From Psychroserpens ponticola (GTDB taxonomy: Bacteria; Bacteroidota; Bacteroidia; Flavobacteriales; Flavobacteriaceae): a DNA stretch of 64,000 nt. Under the pieces are notes generated by a model, which had not been told where the DNA came from, ran no database searches, and saw only the letters and a list, made by a program, of their open reading frames with translations. The stretch is from contig NZ_CP116221.1 of the NCBI RefSeq assembly GCF_023556315.2, positions 744,001 to 808,000 on the forward strand. The letters are read 5' to 3'. This document shows positions 27,555 to 36,794 of the stretch, in pieces (positions within the stretch are counted from its first letter, which is position 1; every line of letters starts with the position of its first letter). The translations under genes were made by a program, and so were the position numbers.

Positions 27555-28882
27555 TGCTATTCAGTTTCTTAAAATACTTACAGCCAACTCATTATTTTCT
27601 AAGCTTTACTAAAGCAGGTCATTCTATATTTCCTAAAGTAGATGCGTTGCCTTCTAATATTTTAAGTCAATTACATCAGGATGATCAATACCTTTCTGAA
27701 GAAGCAAAAGCATACGATGTATCATGGCAAGCCATACAGTCAGGATATATTGGAGAAGTTGCAACCTATCAAAAGTTTGTAAAACTCCCATTAAAAGATA
27801 ATTACCGTTTTATTCGAAAAAATTTCCATTCGGTTTGGGTGTTTTACGTGTTTTTATGTCGCATACTTTCATTTCATAATCCGTTTAAAGAATGTGTTGC
27901 TTGGCTAAGCACAAGAAATGTTAATCAGATAAAAGAAGTAGAAAATTCTATTGTTTATAAAGATTGGGATTCATTTCAATCCCAGTTAATTGAAGAAAAA
28001 CCACTTGTAAGTGTTATTATTCCTACTTTAAATCGATATGAGTATTTAAAAGACGTATTAAAAGATTTAGAAGCTCAAGATTATTCTAATTTTGAGGTGA
28101 TTGTGGTGGATCAATCTGATGATTTTAATGAGAAATTTTATAAGAATTTTAACCTGAATTTTCAAATTGTTAATCAAAAGGAAAAAGCCTTATGGTTGGC
28201 AAGAAATACTGCTATTAAAACAAGTAAAGGCGATTGGGTTGCTTTGTCTGAAGATGATGTTCGGATCGGTCCAGATTGGATAAGTATGCACCTAAAATGT
28301 CTCGACTTTTTTAATTCTAAGATTTCTGCAGGTGTATTTTATCCTGAAGGTCAGTACATACCAAAATCTCGTTCGTTTTTTGCAGTTGCGTCTCAATTTG
28401 CAACAGGAAATGCAATGCTACATAAAACTGTTTTTAAAAATGTAGGTTTATTTGATCGTCAGTTTGAAAAGCAGCGAATGGGAGATGGCGAGTTTGGAAT
28501 GAGGCTTTATTTAGAAGGATTGAAAAGCATTTCAAATCCGTTCGCTTCTTGTGTCGATGTAAAAGCAGGAACTGGAGGATTAAGAGAAATGGGAAGTTGG
28601 GATGCGTTTAGACCTTCAAACTTTTTAGCTCCAAGACCAATACCAAGTGTTTTATACTATTTCAGAAGGTATTTTGGGAATTCGTCAGCTAGACTAGCAT
28701 TGTTAAGAACTGTGCCAATCTCAATTATGCCATACCAATTCAAAAAAAATAAACCATTATTGTTTGTCGGACTAATAGTAACAATTTTAATATTGCCAAT
28801 AGTTGTGTTTCAAGTATGGAAATCTTGGAATTTATCTAGTAAAAAAATAAAAGAAGGCGCTTTAATTGAAGTCTTAACATGA
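27554..28882 (+). CDS. Glycosyltransferase family 2 with N-terminal extension and C-terminal membrane segment
   Basis: A 442-residue protein. The GT2 catalytic domain starts near residue 150 with VSVIIPTLNRYEYL, then VIVVDQSDDFNEKF, and the metal site is ALSEDDVRIGPDW. A region FEKQRMGDGEFGMRLYLEG fits the acceptor-side acidic motif. About 145 residues before it are of unknown fold. One membrane segment lies near 402-424. I start it at ATG 27554, which shares a base with the FkbM stop; a TTG at 27533 would add seven residues. It overlaps the next GT4 gene by four bases (ATGA). Confidence 0.87.
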   Translation: MLFSFLKYLQPTHYFLSFTKAGHSIFPKVDALPSNILSQLHQDDQYLSEEAKAYDVSWQAIQSGYIGEVATYQKFVKLPLKDNYRFIRKNFHSVWVFYVFLCRILSFHNPFKECVAWLSTRNVNQIKEVENSIVYKDWDSFQSQLIEEKPLVSVIIPTLNRYEYLKDVLKDLEAQDYSNFEVIVVDQSDDFNEKFYKNFNLNFQIVNQKEKALWLARNTAIKTSKGDWVALSEDDVRIGPDWISMHLKCLDFFNSKISAGVFYPEGQYIPKSRSFFAVASQFATGNAMLHKTVFKNVGLFDRQFEKQRMGDGEFGMRLYLEGLKSISNPFASCVDVKAGTGGLREMGSWDAFRPSNFLAPRPIPSVLYYFRRYFGNSSARLALLRTVPISIMPYQFKKNKPLLFVGLIVTILILPIVVFQVWKSWNLSSKKIKEGALIEVLT

Positions 28883-29976
28883 TCACATTGAAGTCAAATA
28901 TTGTAATCGTAACATCAGAATTTCCACCACAACCTGGAGGAATAGGAAATCATGCGTATAATTTGGCATTGCATTTAAGCAACCTTGGTTATCAAGTTAA
29001 GGTAATTGCAGATCAACGTTCAAAAACAGGTGACGAAGAATTAGAATTTGATAAATCATTACCATTTTCTGTAGAGCGCATCAAATTGTATAAGTTTCGA
29101 TTTATAATGTATTTAAAACGGATTATACTTACTATTAAATACATTAAAAGTGCAACGTATTGTATTGCTACTGGGAAATTTTCCTTATGGAATGTTGCTT
29201 TTTGTAGACTTTTTTTTAATCGAAAAACTATTGCAGTAGTTCACGGAACTGAAGTTAATTTTAAGTCTGCTTTGTTGCGAAAATCTATTAATTTTTCACT
29301 GAAACGTTTTGATGAAATTGTAGCAGTTTCTAATTATACCAAAAGTCTGATTTCGCATTTGAATAAAAAAATTATTGTGATTCCAAATGGTATTACAACA
29401 TCAGAATGGAAGAATTCAAAGGAGAAAATTAAACTCAAAGGTCAGCCAGTTATAACTACGGTTGGTCGTGTGAGTTCTAGAAAAGGTCAGTTAAATGTCA
29501 TTCAACATCTTCCACAACTTGTAAAACAATTTCCTGAGTTGCATTACCATTGTGTAGGTATTCCTACTGAAGCTGATGCGTTTATTAAGGTTGCAGAATC
29601 CTTAAAAGTTGCGTCTTATGTTACGTTTCACGGCAGTGTAACAGAAGATGAATTAAAACAATCAATAGAGGCTACAGATATTTTTGTAATGTTGAGCACA
29701 GAAAGTATGACAGGTGATGTTGAAGGATTCGGAATAGCGATCTTAGAAGCTAATGCCATGGGAATTCCTGCAATAGGTGCTAAGGGCTGCGGAATAGAAG
29801 ATGCCATAAATAATGGTAAATCTGGATTTTTAATTGATGTTAAAAACACCAACGAGTTTAAAGAGCGTATTTTACAAATACTTCAGAATACCACAAAATT
29901 TAAAACTGAAGCTGTGACTTGGGCAAACACTCATGATTGGTCACATATAATTAAACGCTATGAAGAATTATTTTAG
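28879..29976 (+). CDS. Glycosyltransferase family 4
   Basis: A 365-residue GT-B enzyme with a classic N-terminal loop TSEFPPQPGGIGNHAYNLA, as in PimB-like mannosyltransferases. The donor half has VGRVSSRKGQLNVIQHL, and the EX7E motif is EGFGIAILEANAMGIPAIG. The four-base ATGA overlap with the preceding GT2 gene implies translational coupling. The PimB-like glycine-rich loop is shared with many enzymes, so the sugar cannot be inferred. Confidence 0.92.
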   Translation: MITLKSNIVIVTSEFPPQPGGIGNHAYNLALHLSNLGYQVKVIADQRSKTGDEELEFDKSLPFSVERIKLYKFRFIMYLKRIILTIKYIKSATYCIATGKFSLWNVAFCRLFFNRKTIAVVHGTEVNFKSALLRKSINFSLKRFDEIVAVSNYTKSLISHLNKKIIVIPNGITTSEWKNSKEKIKLKGQPVITTVGRVSSRKGQLNVIQHLPQLVKQFPELHYHCVGIPTEADAFIKVAESLKVASYVTFHGSVTEDELKQSIEATDIFVMLSTESMTGDVEGFGIAILEANAMGIPAIGAKGCGIEDAINNGKSGFLIDVKNTNEFKERILQILQNTTKFKTEAVTWANTHDWSHIIKRYEELF

Positions 29977-30017
29977 ACGAGTCAAAACTCTATAAATTAA
30001 TATTAAGGAATTAACCA

Positions 30018-31463
30018 ATGATTTTTAACTCATTAGACTTCGCTATTTTCTTGCCAATCGTCTTTGTACTGTATTGGTTTGTGACAAATAGAAGTTTGAA
30101 ACTCCAAAATGTATTGCTTGTCGTTTCTAGTTATTTCTTCTATGGATGGTGGGATTGGCGTTTTTTATCACTGATTCTTTTTAGTACACTAGTTGATTTT
30201 TTTGTTGGAAAAGCAGTGGCAAAAGAGCAAGGTAAAACTAAAAGGCGAATGTTGCTTTGGATTAGCATTTTAGTGAATATTGGGTTTCTAGGTTTTTTTA
30301 AATATTACAATTTTTTTCTAGATAATTTTGTGTCAGCTTTTTCGTTTTTTGGAAATGAAATCAATGCCAATTCATTAAATATTATATTACCAGTAGGTAT
30401 TAGTTTTTATACCTTTCAAACACTTAGTTACACTATTGACGTATATAATAGAAAATTAAAACCTACCCAGGATTTTATTTCATTTGCAGCTTTTGTTAGC
30501 TTCTTTCCACAATTAGTCGCAGGTCCAATTGAAAGAGCAACAAATTTATTACCTCAGTTTTATGCGAAAAGAAAATTTAAATATGCCAACGCAGTTGATG
30601 GTTTACGTCAAATACTTTGGGGTTTGTTTAAAAAAGTAGTGATAGCAGATAATTGTGCCAAATATGCCAATTATATATTTGATAATTCAGCAGATTTAAG
30701 TGGAAGCACTTTAGTTTTAGGTGCTGTCTTTTTTACATTTCAAATTTATGGAGACTTTTCTGGGTATTCTGATATAGCCATTGGTGTTTCTAGGTTGTTT
30801 GGTTTTAATCTAAAACAAAATTTTGCATTTCCTTATTTCTCAAGAGATATTGCTGAATTTTGGAGACGATGGCACATGTCATTGTCAACATGGTTTAGAG
30901 ATTATCTTTACATTCCGCTAGGAGGAAGTAGAGGAACATTAACTAAGACCATTAGGAATGTTTTTATCATTTTTATTGTAAGTGGGTTTTGGCATGGTGC
31001 TAACTGGACATTTATAATTTGGGGCGCATTAAACGCGCTGTATTTTTTACCCATATTGCTTACAAAAAATAATCGCAATCACTTAAATACAATAGCAGAA
31101 GGCAAATACTTGCCAAGCTTTAAAGAGTTTAGCTTAATGTTTGTGACCTTTGCTTTAACAGTTTTTGCATGGATCTTTTTTAGAGCAGAAACTATAGCGC
31201 ATGCTTTTAGTTATATTTCTGGGATTTTCACAGAATCTCTTTTCTCGATGCCATATTTTAAAGATGGAACTTTGGCAATACCTACATTAATATTAGTCAT
31301 GTTTTTTGTGATTATTGAATGGTTTGGTAGAGAAGATCAATATGGAATTGAATCTCTCTTAATGAAAAATAAATTATTAAAATGGTGTTTTTACTACTTG
31401 ATTTTGATTTTAATTTTTGTTTTCGCAGGAACTAGTCAGGAATTTATTTACTTTCAATTTTGA
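30018..31463 (+). CDS. MBOAT O-acyltransferase, AlgI/DltB type, copy 3
   Basis: A 481-residue MBOAT protein that aligns without visible gaps with copy 1 for most of its length. It has the conserved RRWHMSLSTWFRDYLYIP and the catalytic His326 in GFWHGANWTF. The reading frame ends in TGATG, where the ATG starts the SGNH-like partner. Family knowledge gives the role as transfer of an acyl group through the membrane. Its similarity to copy 1, also seen in the DNA, suggests duplication or gene conversion within the locus. Confidence 0.93.
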   Translation: MIFNSLDFAIFLPIVFVLYWFVTNRSLKLQNVLLVVSSYFFYGWWDWRFLSLILFSTLVDFFVGKAVAKEQGKTKRRMLLWISILVNIGFLGFFKYYNFFLDNFVSAFSFFGNEINANSLNIILPVGISFYTFQTLSYTIDVYNRKLKPTQDFISFAAFVSFFPQLVAGPIERATNLLPQFYAKRKFKYANAVDGLRQILWGLFKKVVIADNCAKYANYIFDNSADLSGSTLVLGAVFFTFQIYGDFSGYSDIAIGVSRLFGFNLKQNFAFPYFSRDIAEFWRRWHMSLSTWFRDYLYIPLGGSRGTLTKTIRNVFIIFIVSGFWHGANWTFIIWGALNALYFLPILLTKNNRNHLNTIAEGKYLPSFKEFSLMFVTFALTVFAWIFFRAETIAHAFSYISGIFTESLFSMPYFKDGTLAIPTLILVMFFVIIEWFGREDQYGIESLLMKNKLLKWCFYYLILILIFVFAGTSQEFIYFQF

Positions 31464-32419
31464 TGAAGAAGTTCATTTTAAAAATATTAACTTTTGTTGT
31501 TCCAATTCTTGTATTGGCTTATGGAATTGATGCTTATCTCTCAAATAATTTGAGGAAATCAAGAGTATTTGCACATTTGGAATATCCAATTTGGAATGAT
31601 ATTCTTGAAAGTAATTTAAATGCTGATATATTAATTCACGGAAGTTCTCGTGCTTGGGTTCATATAGCTCCTAAAATTTTAGAAGACACATTGCATTTAT
31701 CTTCCTATAATCTTGGTGTTGATGGTCATACATTTAATATGCAACAATTGCGACATGAATTGGCATTAAAATATAATGAGAAACCAAAAATGATTATTCA
31801 TTCTGTTGATGCTACAACATTGCAAAAAGGGAATTTCTATAATGCTGAACAAATCTTACCTTTCATGCTTTGGGATGAAGATTTCGAAAAGTACACATCT
31901 AATTATACATCATATTCCTACTTAGATTATAAGCTTCCAATTTTAAGATATTATGGTGAAACTGATGCTATTTCCACAGCATTTAAAATGAGTTTTAAAA
32001 GTTCAACGAATAATGAGCAAAGAATAAAAGGGTATCAAGGGCAAGAAAGAATATGGAATCAGGATTTTGATAATGCAAAAAAAATAATGAAACACTATGA
32101 GGTTGTAATTGATGAAGATCTCAAACAAAGATTTAATGAGTATCTTAAAGCTTGTAAAGCTAGTGATATTGAAGTAGTATTAGTTTATACTCCTGTTTAT
32201 ATTGAAGGGCAAGAGTTTATTAAAAACATAGATGAAATAAAGAAAACTTACACCAATTTTGCTGAAACTTATAATTTTAAGTTTTTTGATTTTACAAATG
32301 ATGACATCTGTTTTGATAAATCATATTTTTATAATGCAAGGCACCTGAATAAAAATGGGTCAGAACTTTTTACGAAGAAATTAGCATCTAAAATAAAAAC
32401 AGACCTAATTAAAAAATGA
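31463..32419 (+). CDS. Membrane-anchored SGNH-like partner of MBOAT copy 3
   Basis: A 318-residue protein with an N-terminal membrane segment (about 5-22). The periplasmic domain opens with ILIHGSSRAWVHI, where Ser61 or Ser62 is the block I candidate. A block II-like region SSYNLGVDGHTFNMQ follows. At the end, FYNARHLNKNGSELF gives His294 with Asn291 in place of the block V Asp. It starts within the stop of the MBOAT gene (TGATG) and overlaps the following GT4 by four bases. Its sequence is unlike the other two SGNH partners, as expected if the partner sets the acceptor. Confidence 0.7.
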   Translation: MKKFILKILTFVVPILVLAYGIDAYLSNNLRKSRVFAHLEYPIWNDILESNLNADILIHGSSRAWVHIAPKILEDTLHLSSYNLGVDGHTFNMQQLRHELALKYNEKPKMIIHSVDATTLQKGNFYNAEQILPFMLWDEDFEKYTSNYTSYSYLDYKLPILRYYGETDAISTAFKMSFKSSTNNEQRIKGYQGQERIWNQDFDNAKKIMKHYEVVIDEDLKQRFNEYLKACKASDIEVVLVYTPVYIEGQEFIKNIDEIKKTYTNFAETYNFKFFDFTNDDICFDKSYFYNARHLNKNGSELFTKKLASKIKTDLIKK

Positions 32420-33546
32420 AAACACTAACCATAATTTCACATACCGAGCATTACAAATTGTCAAATGGAACTATTGTCGGTTTAGCATCTACTGTTACTG
32501 AAATTAATCATCTTTTAAAGGTATTTGATCAAATTAACCATGTGGCAATGTTGCATTCTACATCTGCTCCTGCGAGTACATTACCTTATTTGTCAGATAG
32601 AGTGAAGCTTATTCCTTTAAAGGCTGTTGGTGGACAAAGGTTTGTCGATAAGTTTTCAGTAATATGGCAAGCACCTAAAGTTATAAACGTTGTGAAAAAA
32701 GCTTTAAAGCAAAGTGATTGTTTTCAGTTTAGAGCACCAACAGGAATAGGCGTATATGTTATTCCTTATTTGTTTTTTTTTAGTGCTAAAACCGGTTGGT
32801 TTAAATATGCAGGAAACTGGAAACAAAGTAATGCACCTTTAGCTTATAGATTTCAAAAATGGATGTTAGAAAAACAAAATCGACATGTTACTATTAATGG
32901 TTCATGGGCCAATCAACCAAGTCAATGCTTAACATTTGAAAATCCTTGTTTAAGCAAAGAAGACATTGAAAAAGGACATCGAGTAGCAAAAAATAAAACT
33001 TTTAGCAATAACCTTATTAATTTTTGTTTTGTAGGTAGACTTGAAGAGGCAAAAGGAATTGATTTGCTAATTAATGCTTTTAAAAGTCTAAATGAAAAGG
33101 ATTCATCTAAAGTTGGAACTATTCATGTTGTTGGAGATGGAAAAAGGATGGAGGTTTATAAAAATGACACTAAAGATTCTAAATTAAATTTTCATTTTCA
33201 TGGTTTTTTGTCAAGAGATATGGTTCATGAAATCTATATTAAATCTCATGCAATTGTTTTACCATCATCTTCGGAAGGTTTTCCAAAAGTAATTGCTGAA
33301 GCTTTAAATTTTGGATGTTTGCCTGTTGTGTCTAATGTGTCTGGAATTTCCAATTACATTAAAGATGGCCAAAATGGGTTTTTATTAGACGATATTTCGG
33401 TTGAAGAAATAGCTGTAAAATTACAATGCATTTTGAGCCTTTCAGCACAAGACTATTTAGAAATGTTGAATTGTAATAGAGAGCAAATAGAAAAATTTAC
33501 GTTTGATTTTTACAATTCAAGAGTGCAAAATGAATTGATTAAATAA
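32416..33546 (+). CDS. Glycosyltransferase family 4
   Basis: A 376-residue GT-B enzyme. The donor half contains FCFVGRLEEAKGIDLLINAF, and the EX7E motif is SEGFPKVIAEALNFGCLPVV. The N-terminal half has KFSVIWQAPKVI and FFSAKTGWFKYAGNWK, which I do not place in a subfamily. Its ATG overlaps the SGNH stop (ATGA), so this GT4 appears tied to the third MBOAT module. The sugar is unknown. Confidence 0.9.
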   Translation: MKTLTIISHTEHYKLSNGTIVGLASTVTEINHLLKVFDQINHVAMLHSTSAPASTLPYLSDRVKLIPLKAVGGQRFVDKFSVIWQAPKVINVVKKALKQSDCFQFRAPTGIGVYVIPYLFFFSAKTGWFKYAGNWKQSNAPLAYRFQKWMLEKQNRHVTINGSWANQPSQCLTFENPCLSKEDIEKGHRVAKNKTFSNNLINFCFVGRLEEAKGIDLLINAFKSLNEKDSSKVGTIHVVGDGKRMEVYKNDTKDSKLNFHFHGFLSRDMVHEIYIKSHAIVLPSSSEGFPKVIAEALNFGCLPVVSNVSGISNYIKDGQNGFLLDDISVEEIAVKLQCILSLSAQDYLEMLNCNREQIEKFTFDFYNSRVQNELIK

Positions 33547-33629
33547 TCTTTATGTGAAATAACAATAAGAATTGATGAGATTTTCGCGTAATTTGCTTAT
33601 TCAAATTCCAAAACAAGTAATAAAAGTAT

Positions 33630-35240
33630 ATGATTAAATCAATTCAGCTTTTAAGCAAGGAAATAAACAAGAACATTGACTTTACTTTTGTTCATGATTA
33701 TAAAGTTCTGCTTGATGCTTTAGAAGGTGATTTATCATCCTTTTCCTTAAAAATTGAATTTAATTGCCTTATAGTTTCTTTCAGAAATCATGATTACACT
33801 TGGGTTGATATTAATCAGAGACGAATATCAAATTGGTACTCACCAAAACTTTTAAAGTTAGAAAACAATCAAATAGTTCAGTCTAATCAAAATATTGGTA
33901 TTTGGGATGTAAATACAAATAGAAAAAATATTTTACTCTGGCATTTTAATCCTGATAATGCTAATCCAATTTCAAGTTATGATAAGAGTAATTCAAAAAA
34001 CATTACTCAGGCAGTTTCTAAGGTTAATTTAGATGAACCATTATCTTTTTTATTTTCAAATCATTTTGGAATTGAAGTTAGTAGATCTAAATTCCCTTTT
34101 TCTGCAATTGCATGTTTTACTGATCATTGTGATTTTGATACATTGAATAATTTAATTGAACAACGACATTTTTTTAAAGAACATAATATAAAAGTAACTA
34201 AGGGTTTTTTTCTAAACCACTATTCAAAACGAAAAGATACCGCTTCGATTGAATTTAATAAGGATGAAATAGAAGAATGGATTAAAGATGGTCATGAATT
34301 AGCTTATCATTCATTATCTCAGTCTTTAAAGTCACAAGAAGAAAGTTTTATAGACTTTTTGTCCTTCAAACCTCCTTTTGAAAATATTTCCACTTGGATA
34401 GATCATGGATTTCAGCCTTATAATTTTACTTTGTCTAATTGTAAAGATGAAATAAAGGATAATTACGGAAATCATTTAAAGGAAAGACATATTAATAAGT
34501 TATGGAGTTATATAGATTCAGGTACTGCTGTTGACGGCGTAATTAATCAAATTAATCCAAACTATTTTACCTTGCATTCGTTTTATAAAGGCATCAATCA
34601 CCTAGGCGTTAAAGCAGTTACTAGTTTAATGATTAAAAATATAATTTTCCATTATTTTAATGATGATTATGGATTAAGCCTATACAGACAAGTTGCTAAT
34701 TATGTTAAAACAATAAAGCTAAAAAAAAGCCGAATTAAGCATCTGTATTTTGCAGTTAATATGATTAAATTGATGGTGCTTTTTATACCAATTATATTAT
34801 TTTGGAGATTTAAAAGGCATAAGGTATATCAATTAGCAGAATTCGCACCAGTATTTTTCGAGCATATTATAAATGGAAAATCATTTACTGTGTTTCAAAC
34901 ATTAGAAATGATCAATTTTAAGAGAGCTTTAAGTAAAAATAATCTTGATTTGTTAATTAGAGAAAAGGGATTGTTTATTGCTCATACTTATTTTTCCGCA
35001 CCAATGAATTATCATAAAGGAAAATTATTTGATGATGATAATGATAAAATTGATTCAGAAGTAGAAGAACGATTTAAATATTTGTCTCAGAAAATAAATT
35101 CAAAAGACATTTGGAATCCAACTTTAAAGGAGTTAATTACGCATATGAAAAAAATTAATCACATTGTATTTGATTGTAATGAAAAGGGTGAGATTTTTAT
35201 AATTAATGATTATAAATTAGTTTCTAGACAAGTTAAATGA
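33630..35240 (+). CDS. Polysaccharide-deacetylase-like (NodB-fold) protein
   Basis: A 536-residue protein. A NodB-like metal site is suggested by CFTDHCDFDT (Asp165, His166, Asp168) and by GHELAYHSLS (His222, His227). A C-terminal HTYFSAPMNYH could supply the late His motif. N-terminal residues 1-150 are of unknown fold. Around 380-400 a hydrophobic stretch (IKLMVLFIPIILFW) may dip into the membrane. Deacetylases of this fold remove N-acetyl groups from glycans. The motifs are looser than in standard NodB proteins, so activity is unproven. It overlaps the FemAB gene by four bases. Confidence 0.6.
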   Translation: MIKSIQLLSKEINKNIDFTFVHDYKVLLDALEGDLSSFSLKIEFNCLIVSFRNHDYTWVDINQRRISNWYSPKLLKLENNQIVQSNQNIGIWDVNTNRKNILLWHFNPDNANPISSYDKSNSKNITQAVSKVNLDEPLSFLFSNHFGIEVSRSKFPFSAIACFTDHCDFDTLNNLIEQRHFFKEHNIKVTKGFFLNHYSKRKDTASIEFNKDEIEEWIKDGHELAYHSLSQSLKSQEESFIDFLSFKPPFENISTWIDHGFQPYNFTLSNCKDEIKDNYGNHLKERHINKLWSYIDSGTAVDGVINQINPNYFTLHSFYKGINHLGVKAVTSLMIKNIIFHYFNDDYGLSLYRQVANYVKTIKLKKSRIKHLYFAVNMIKLMVLFIPIILFWRFKRHKVYQLAEFAPVFFEHIINGKSFTVFQTLEMINFKRALSKNNLDLLIREKGLFIAHTYFSAPMNYHKGKLFDDDNDKIDSEVEERFKYLSQKINSKDIWNPTLKELITHMKKINHIVFDCNEKGEIFIINDYKLVSRQVK

Positions 35241-36310
35241 AGGAATTAATATTTACAAAAGATAGCGCTTGGCTAAAGAAGTGGGATGAGTTTTTGGTAA
35301 ATAATCCCAAAGGAAGCCATTTAATATTATCAGATTGGCTGAAATCATATAAGTCTTATGGTTTTGATTTTGAATTAGGGTTAGTATTAGAAAATGATAA
35401 AATAGTAGGTGGCTATGGTGCTGTGATTCCCAAGTTTATGTTTTTTAAATTTTATATCATACCTCATGGTTTAGTTTATGATAGTGATTATGAACATCTT
35501 TTTGAAACTCATGTGCCAGAAATAAAAAATAGAGCAAAGCAAAAAGGCTGTTGTTACATGCAAATTAGTGTTCCATTATCATCAAATAAAATGATACATG
35601 CAAATACATACAGACCCCAAGACGTTTCATTTTTAGAACCCATATTAAAAAAAGGAAAATTATTTAATTATGTGTATAGTGGTTATGGGTTAAATTGGGT
35701 TGAATTGCAAGGGTTTAATGAAGAAGAATTATTGAACACCCTAAAGTCAAATACGAGAAGAGATATTAGAGCTGGTTTAAGAAAACATGATGCATTTAGG
35801 TTACTTACTACCGAATCTGACATTAAACGAGCATACCAATTATGTCAACAAAATGCTGATGAACATGGTTATGCACTCAGATCATGGACAGATTTTAAAA
35901 CAACCGTTTTAGATCTTATAGAAAAAGGAATTGCTCATTTTATTGGAGTATTCAAAGATGAAGATCAAAAAGGAGCTGTTTTTATTGTACAATCAGGAGG
36001 TTTTTATACCTACATTTTTGGAGGCACAAAACGTGAACATCCAAATCTTTTAAGTGGTTATGTATTGCAATGGGAAGCTCTAAAAATGTCTATCAATAAA
36101 AATTTTAATGGTTATAATATATCAATGGGTGGATCAAGAGGTGTGCTAAATTTTAAATCAAAATTTAGTACAACTGCAATTCCTTATGAAAACCCTCATT
36201 ATCATAGTGTTTTAAATGGATTTTATTTCAAGTTGTTTTTATTTTTAGATAAGTATTTAGAACCATATAAGGCAAAGATTTCAAAAGTACTCTCAAAATT
36301 AAGCAGATGA
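35237..36310 (+). CDS. FemAB/FemX-like GNAT-fold aminoacyl- or acyltransferase
   Basis: A 357-residue double-GNAT protein of the FemAB type. The N-terminal half has GSHLILSDWLKSYKSYGFDF and GGYGAVIPK. The second half has NTRRDIRAGLRK and LLSGYVLQWEALKMSINKN, the usual peptidoglycan-bridge family motifs. Such proteins attach amino acids or similar acyl groups. In exosortase-linked exopolysaccharide loci FemAB proteins also occur beside deacetylases, as here. The gene overlaps both neighbours by four bases (ATGA), linking the deacetylase-like protein, FemAB and GNAT in one unit. Its substrate could be a free amine exposed by the deacetylase (inference). Confidence 0.82.
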   Translation: MKELIFTKDSAWLKKWDEFLVNNPKGSHLILSDWLKSYKSYGFDFELGLVLENDKIVGGYGAVIPKFMFFKFYIIPHGLVYDSDYEHLFETHVPEIKNRAKQKGCCYMQISVPLSSNKMIHANTYRPQDVSFLEPILKKGKLFNYVYSGYGLNWVELQGFNEEELLNTLKSNTRRDIRAGLRKHDAFRLLTTESDIKRAYQLCQQNADEHGYALRSWTDFKTTVLDLIEKGIAHFIGVFKDEDQKGAVFIVQSGGFYTYIFGGTKREHPNLLSGYVLQWEALKMSINKNFNGYNISMGGSRGVLNFKSKFSTTAIPYENPHYHSVLNGFYFKLFLFLDKYLEPYKAKISKVLSKLSR

Positions 36311-36771
36311 AAAGACTACTTAGAAAATTAAAGATTGTTTTAATTGATGTTTATATATATCAAATGATAGACTATAAACCAACTAATATAGCTAACAATT
36401 ATGCAATAAAGACGTCTGTTGAAGGTGAAAAAACACGTTATTTCATTGAAGATAATGATAGAGTTGTTCATAAAAGTTACTTGATTCCGAATGTGTTTTT
36501 ATTGAATTCGATTAAAAAGAATGGGCTTGCAATAGGTGATTGTGTTACTGTAAAAAGTCATAGAGGTAAATCAATTTATCCTTATGTAATTAATAAAATT
36601 GCTAAAGATGTTTTAGATAAAAAAGAAGAAGATATATATGTCATAGTAAATGTAGATAATCAAAGTTCAATAAAAGGAATTGAAAAGGCTAGATTTACCA
36701 AAATAGCTTCTGTAAACGCTAAGAGATGGCTTTGGTTTTATTTGAAAAAGAAAGTGAAAAACTATAATTAA
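36307..36771 (+). CDS. Small GNAT-family acetyltransferase-like protein
   Basis: A 154-residue protein. The acetyl-CoA binding motif A is likely SHRGKSIYPYVINKI, resembling Q/RxxGxG/A with one departure, followed by motif B IVNVDNQSSIKGIEKARFTK. This is the N-x-x-S-I-x-x-x-E-K-x-G-F pattern of GNAT enzymes, with Ala in place of the usual Gly. The N-terminal half is short and basic. It overlaps the FemAB gene by four bases. A stem-loop begins within its stop codon. N-acylation of a sugar or amino substituent is the likely role. Confidence 0.65.
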   Translation: MKRLLRKLKIVLIDVYIYQMIDYKPTNIANNYAIKTSVEGEKTRYFIEDNDRVVHKSYLIPNVFLLNSIKKNGLAIGDCVTVKSHRGKSIYPYVINKIAKDVLDKKEEDIYVIVNVDNQSSIKGIEKARFTKIASVNAKRWLWFYLKKKVKNYN

Positions 36772-36794
36772 TTGGCTACTTTAACCAATTAATT
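36766..36794 (+). terminator. 10-bp perfect stem-loop at the end of the GNAT gene
   Basis: The arms AATTAATTGG (36766-36775) and CCAATTAATT (36785-36794) pair perfectly around a nine-base loop, and the left arm contains the GNAT stop codon. There is no following T-run, so it is not a standard intrinsic terminator. It may slow or end transcription, or protect the 3' end. Confidence 0.4.
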
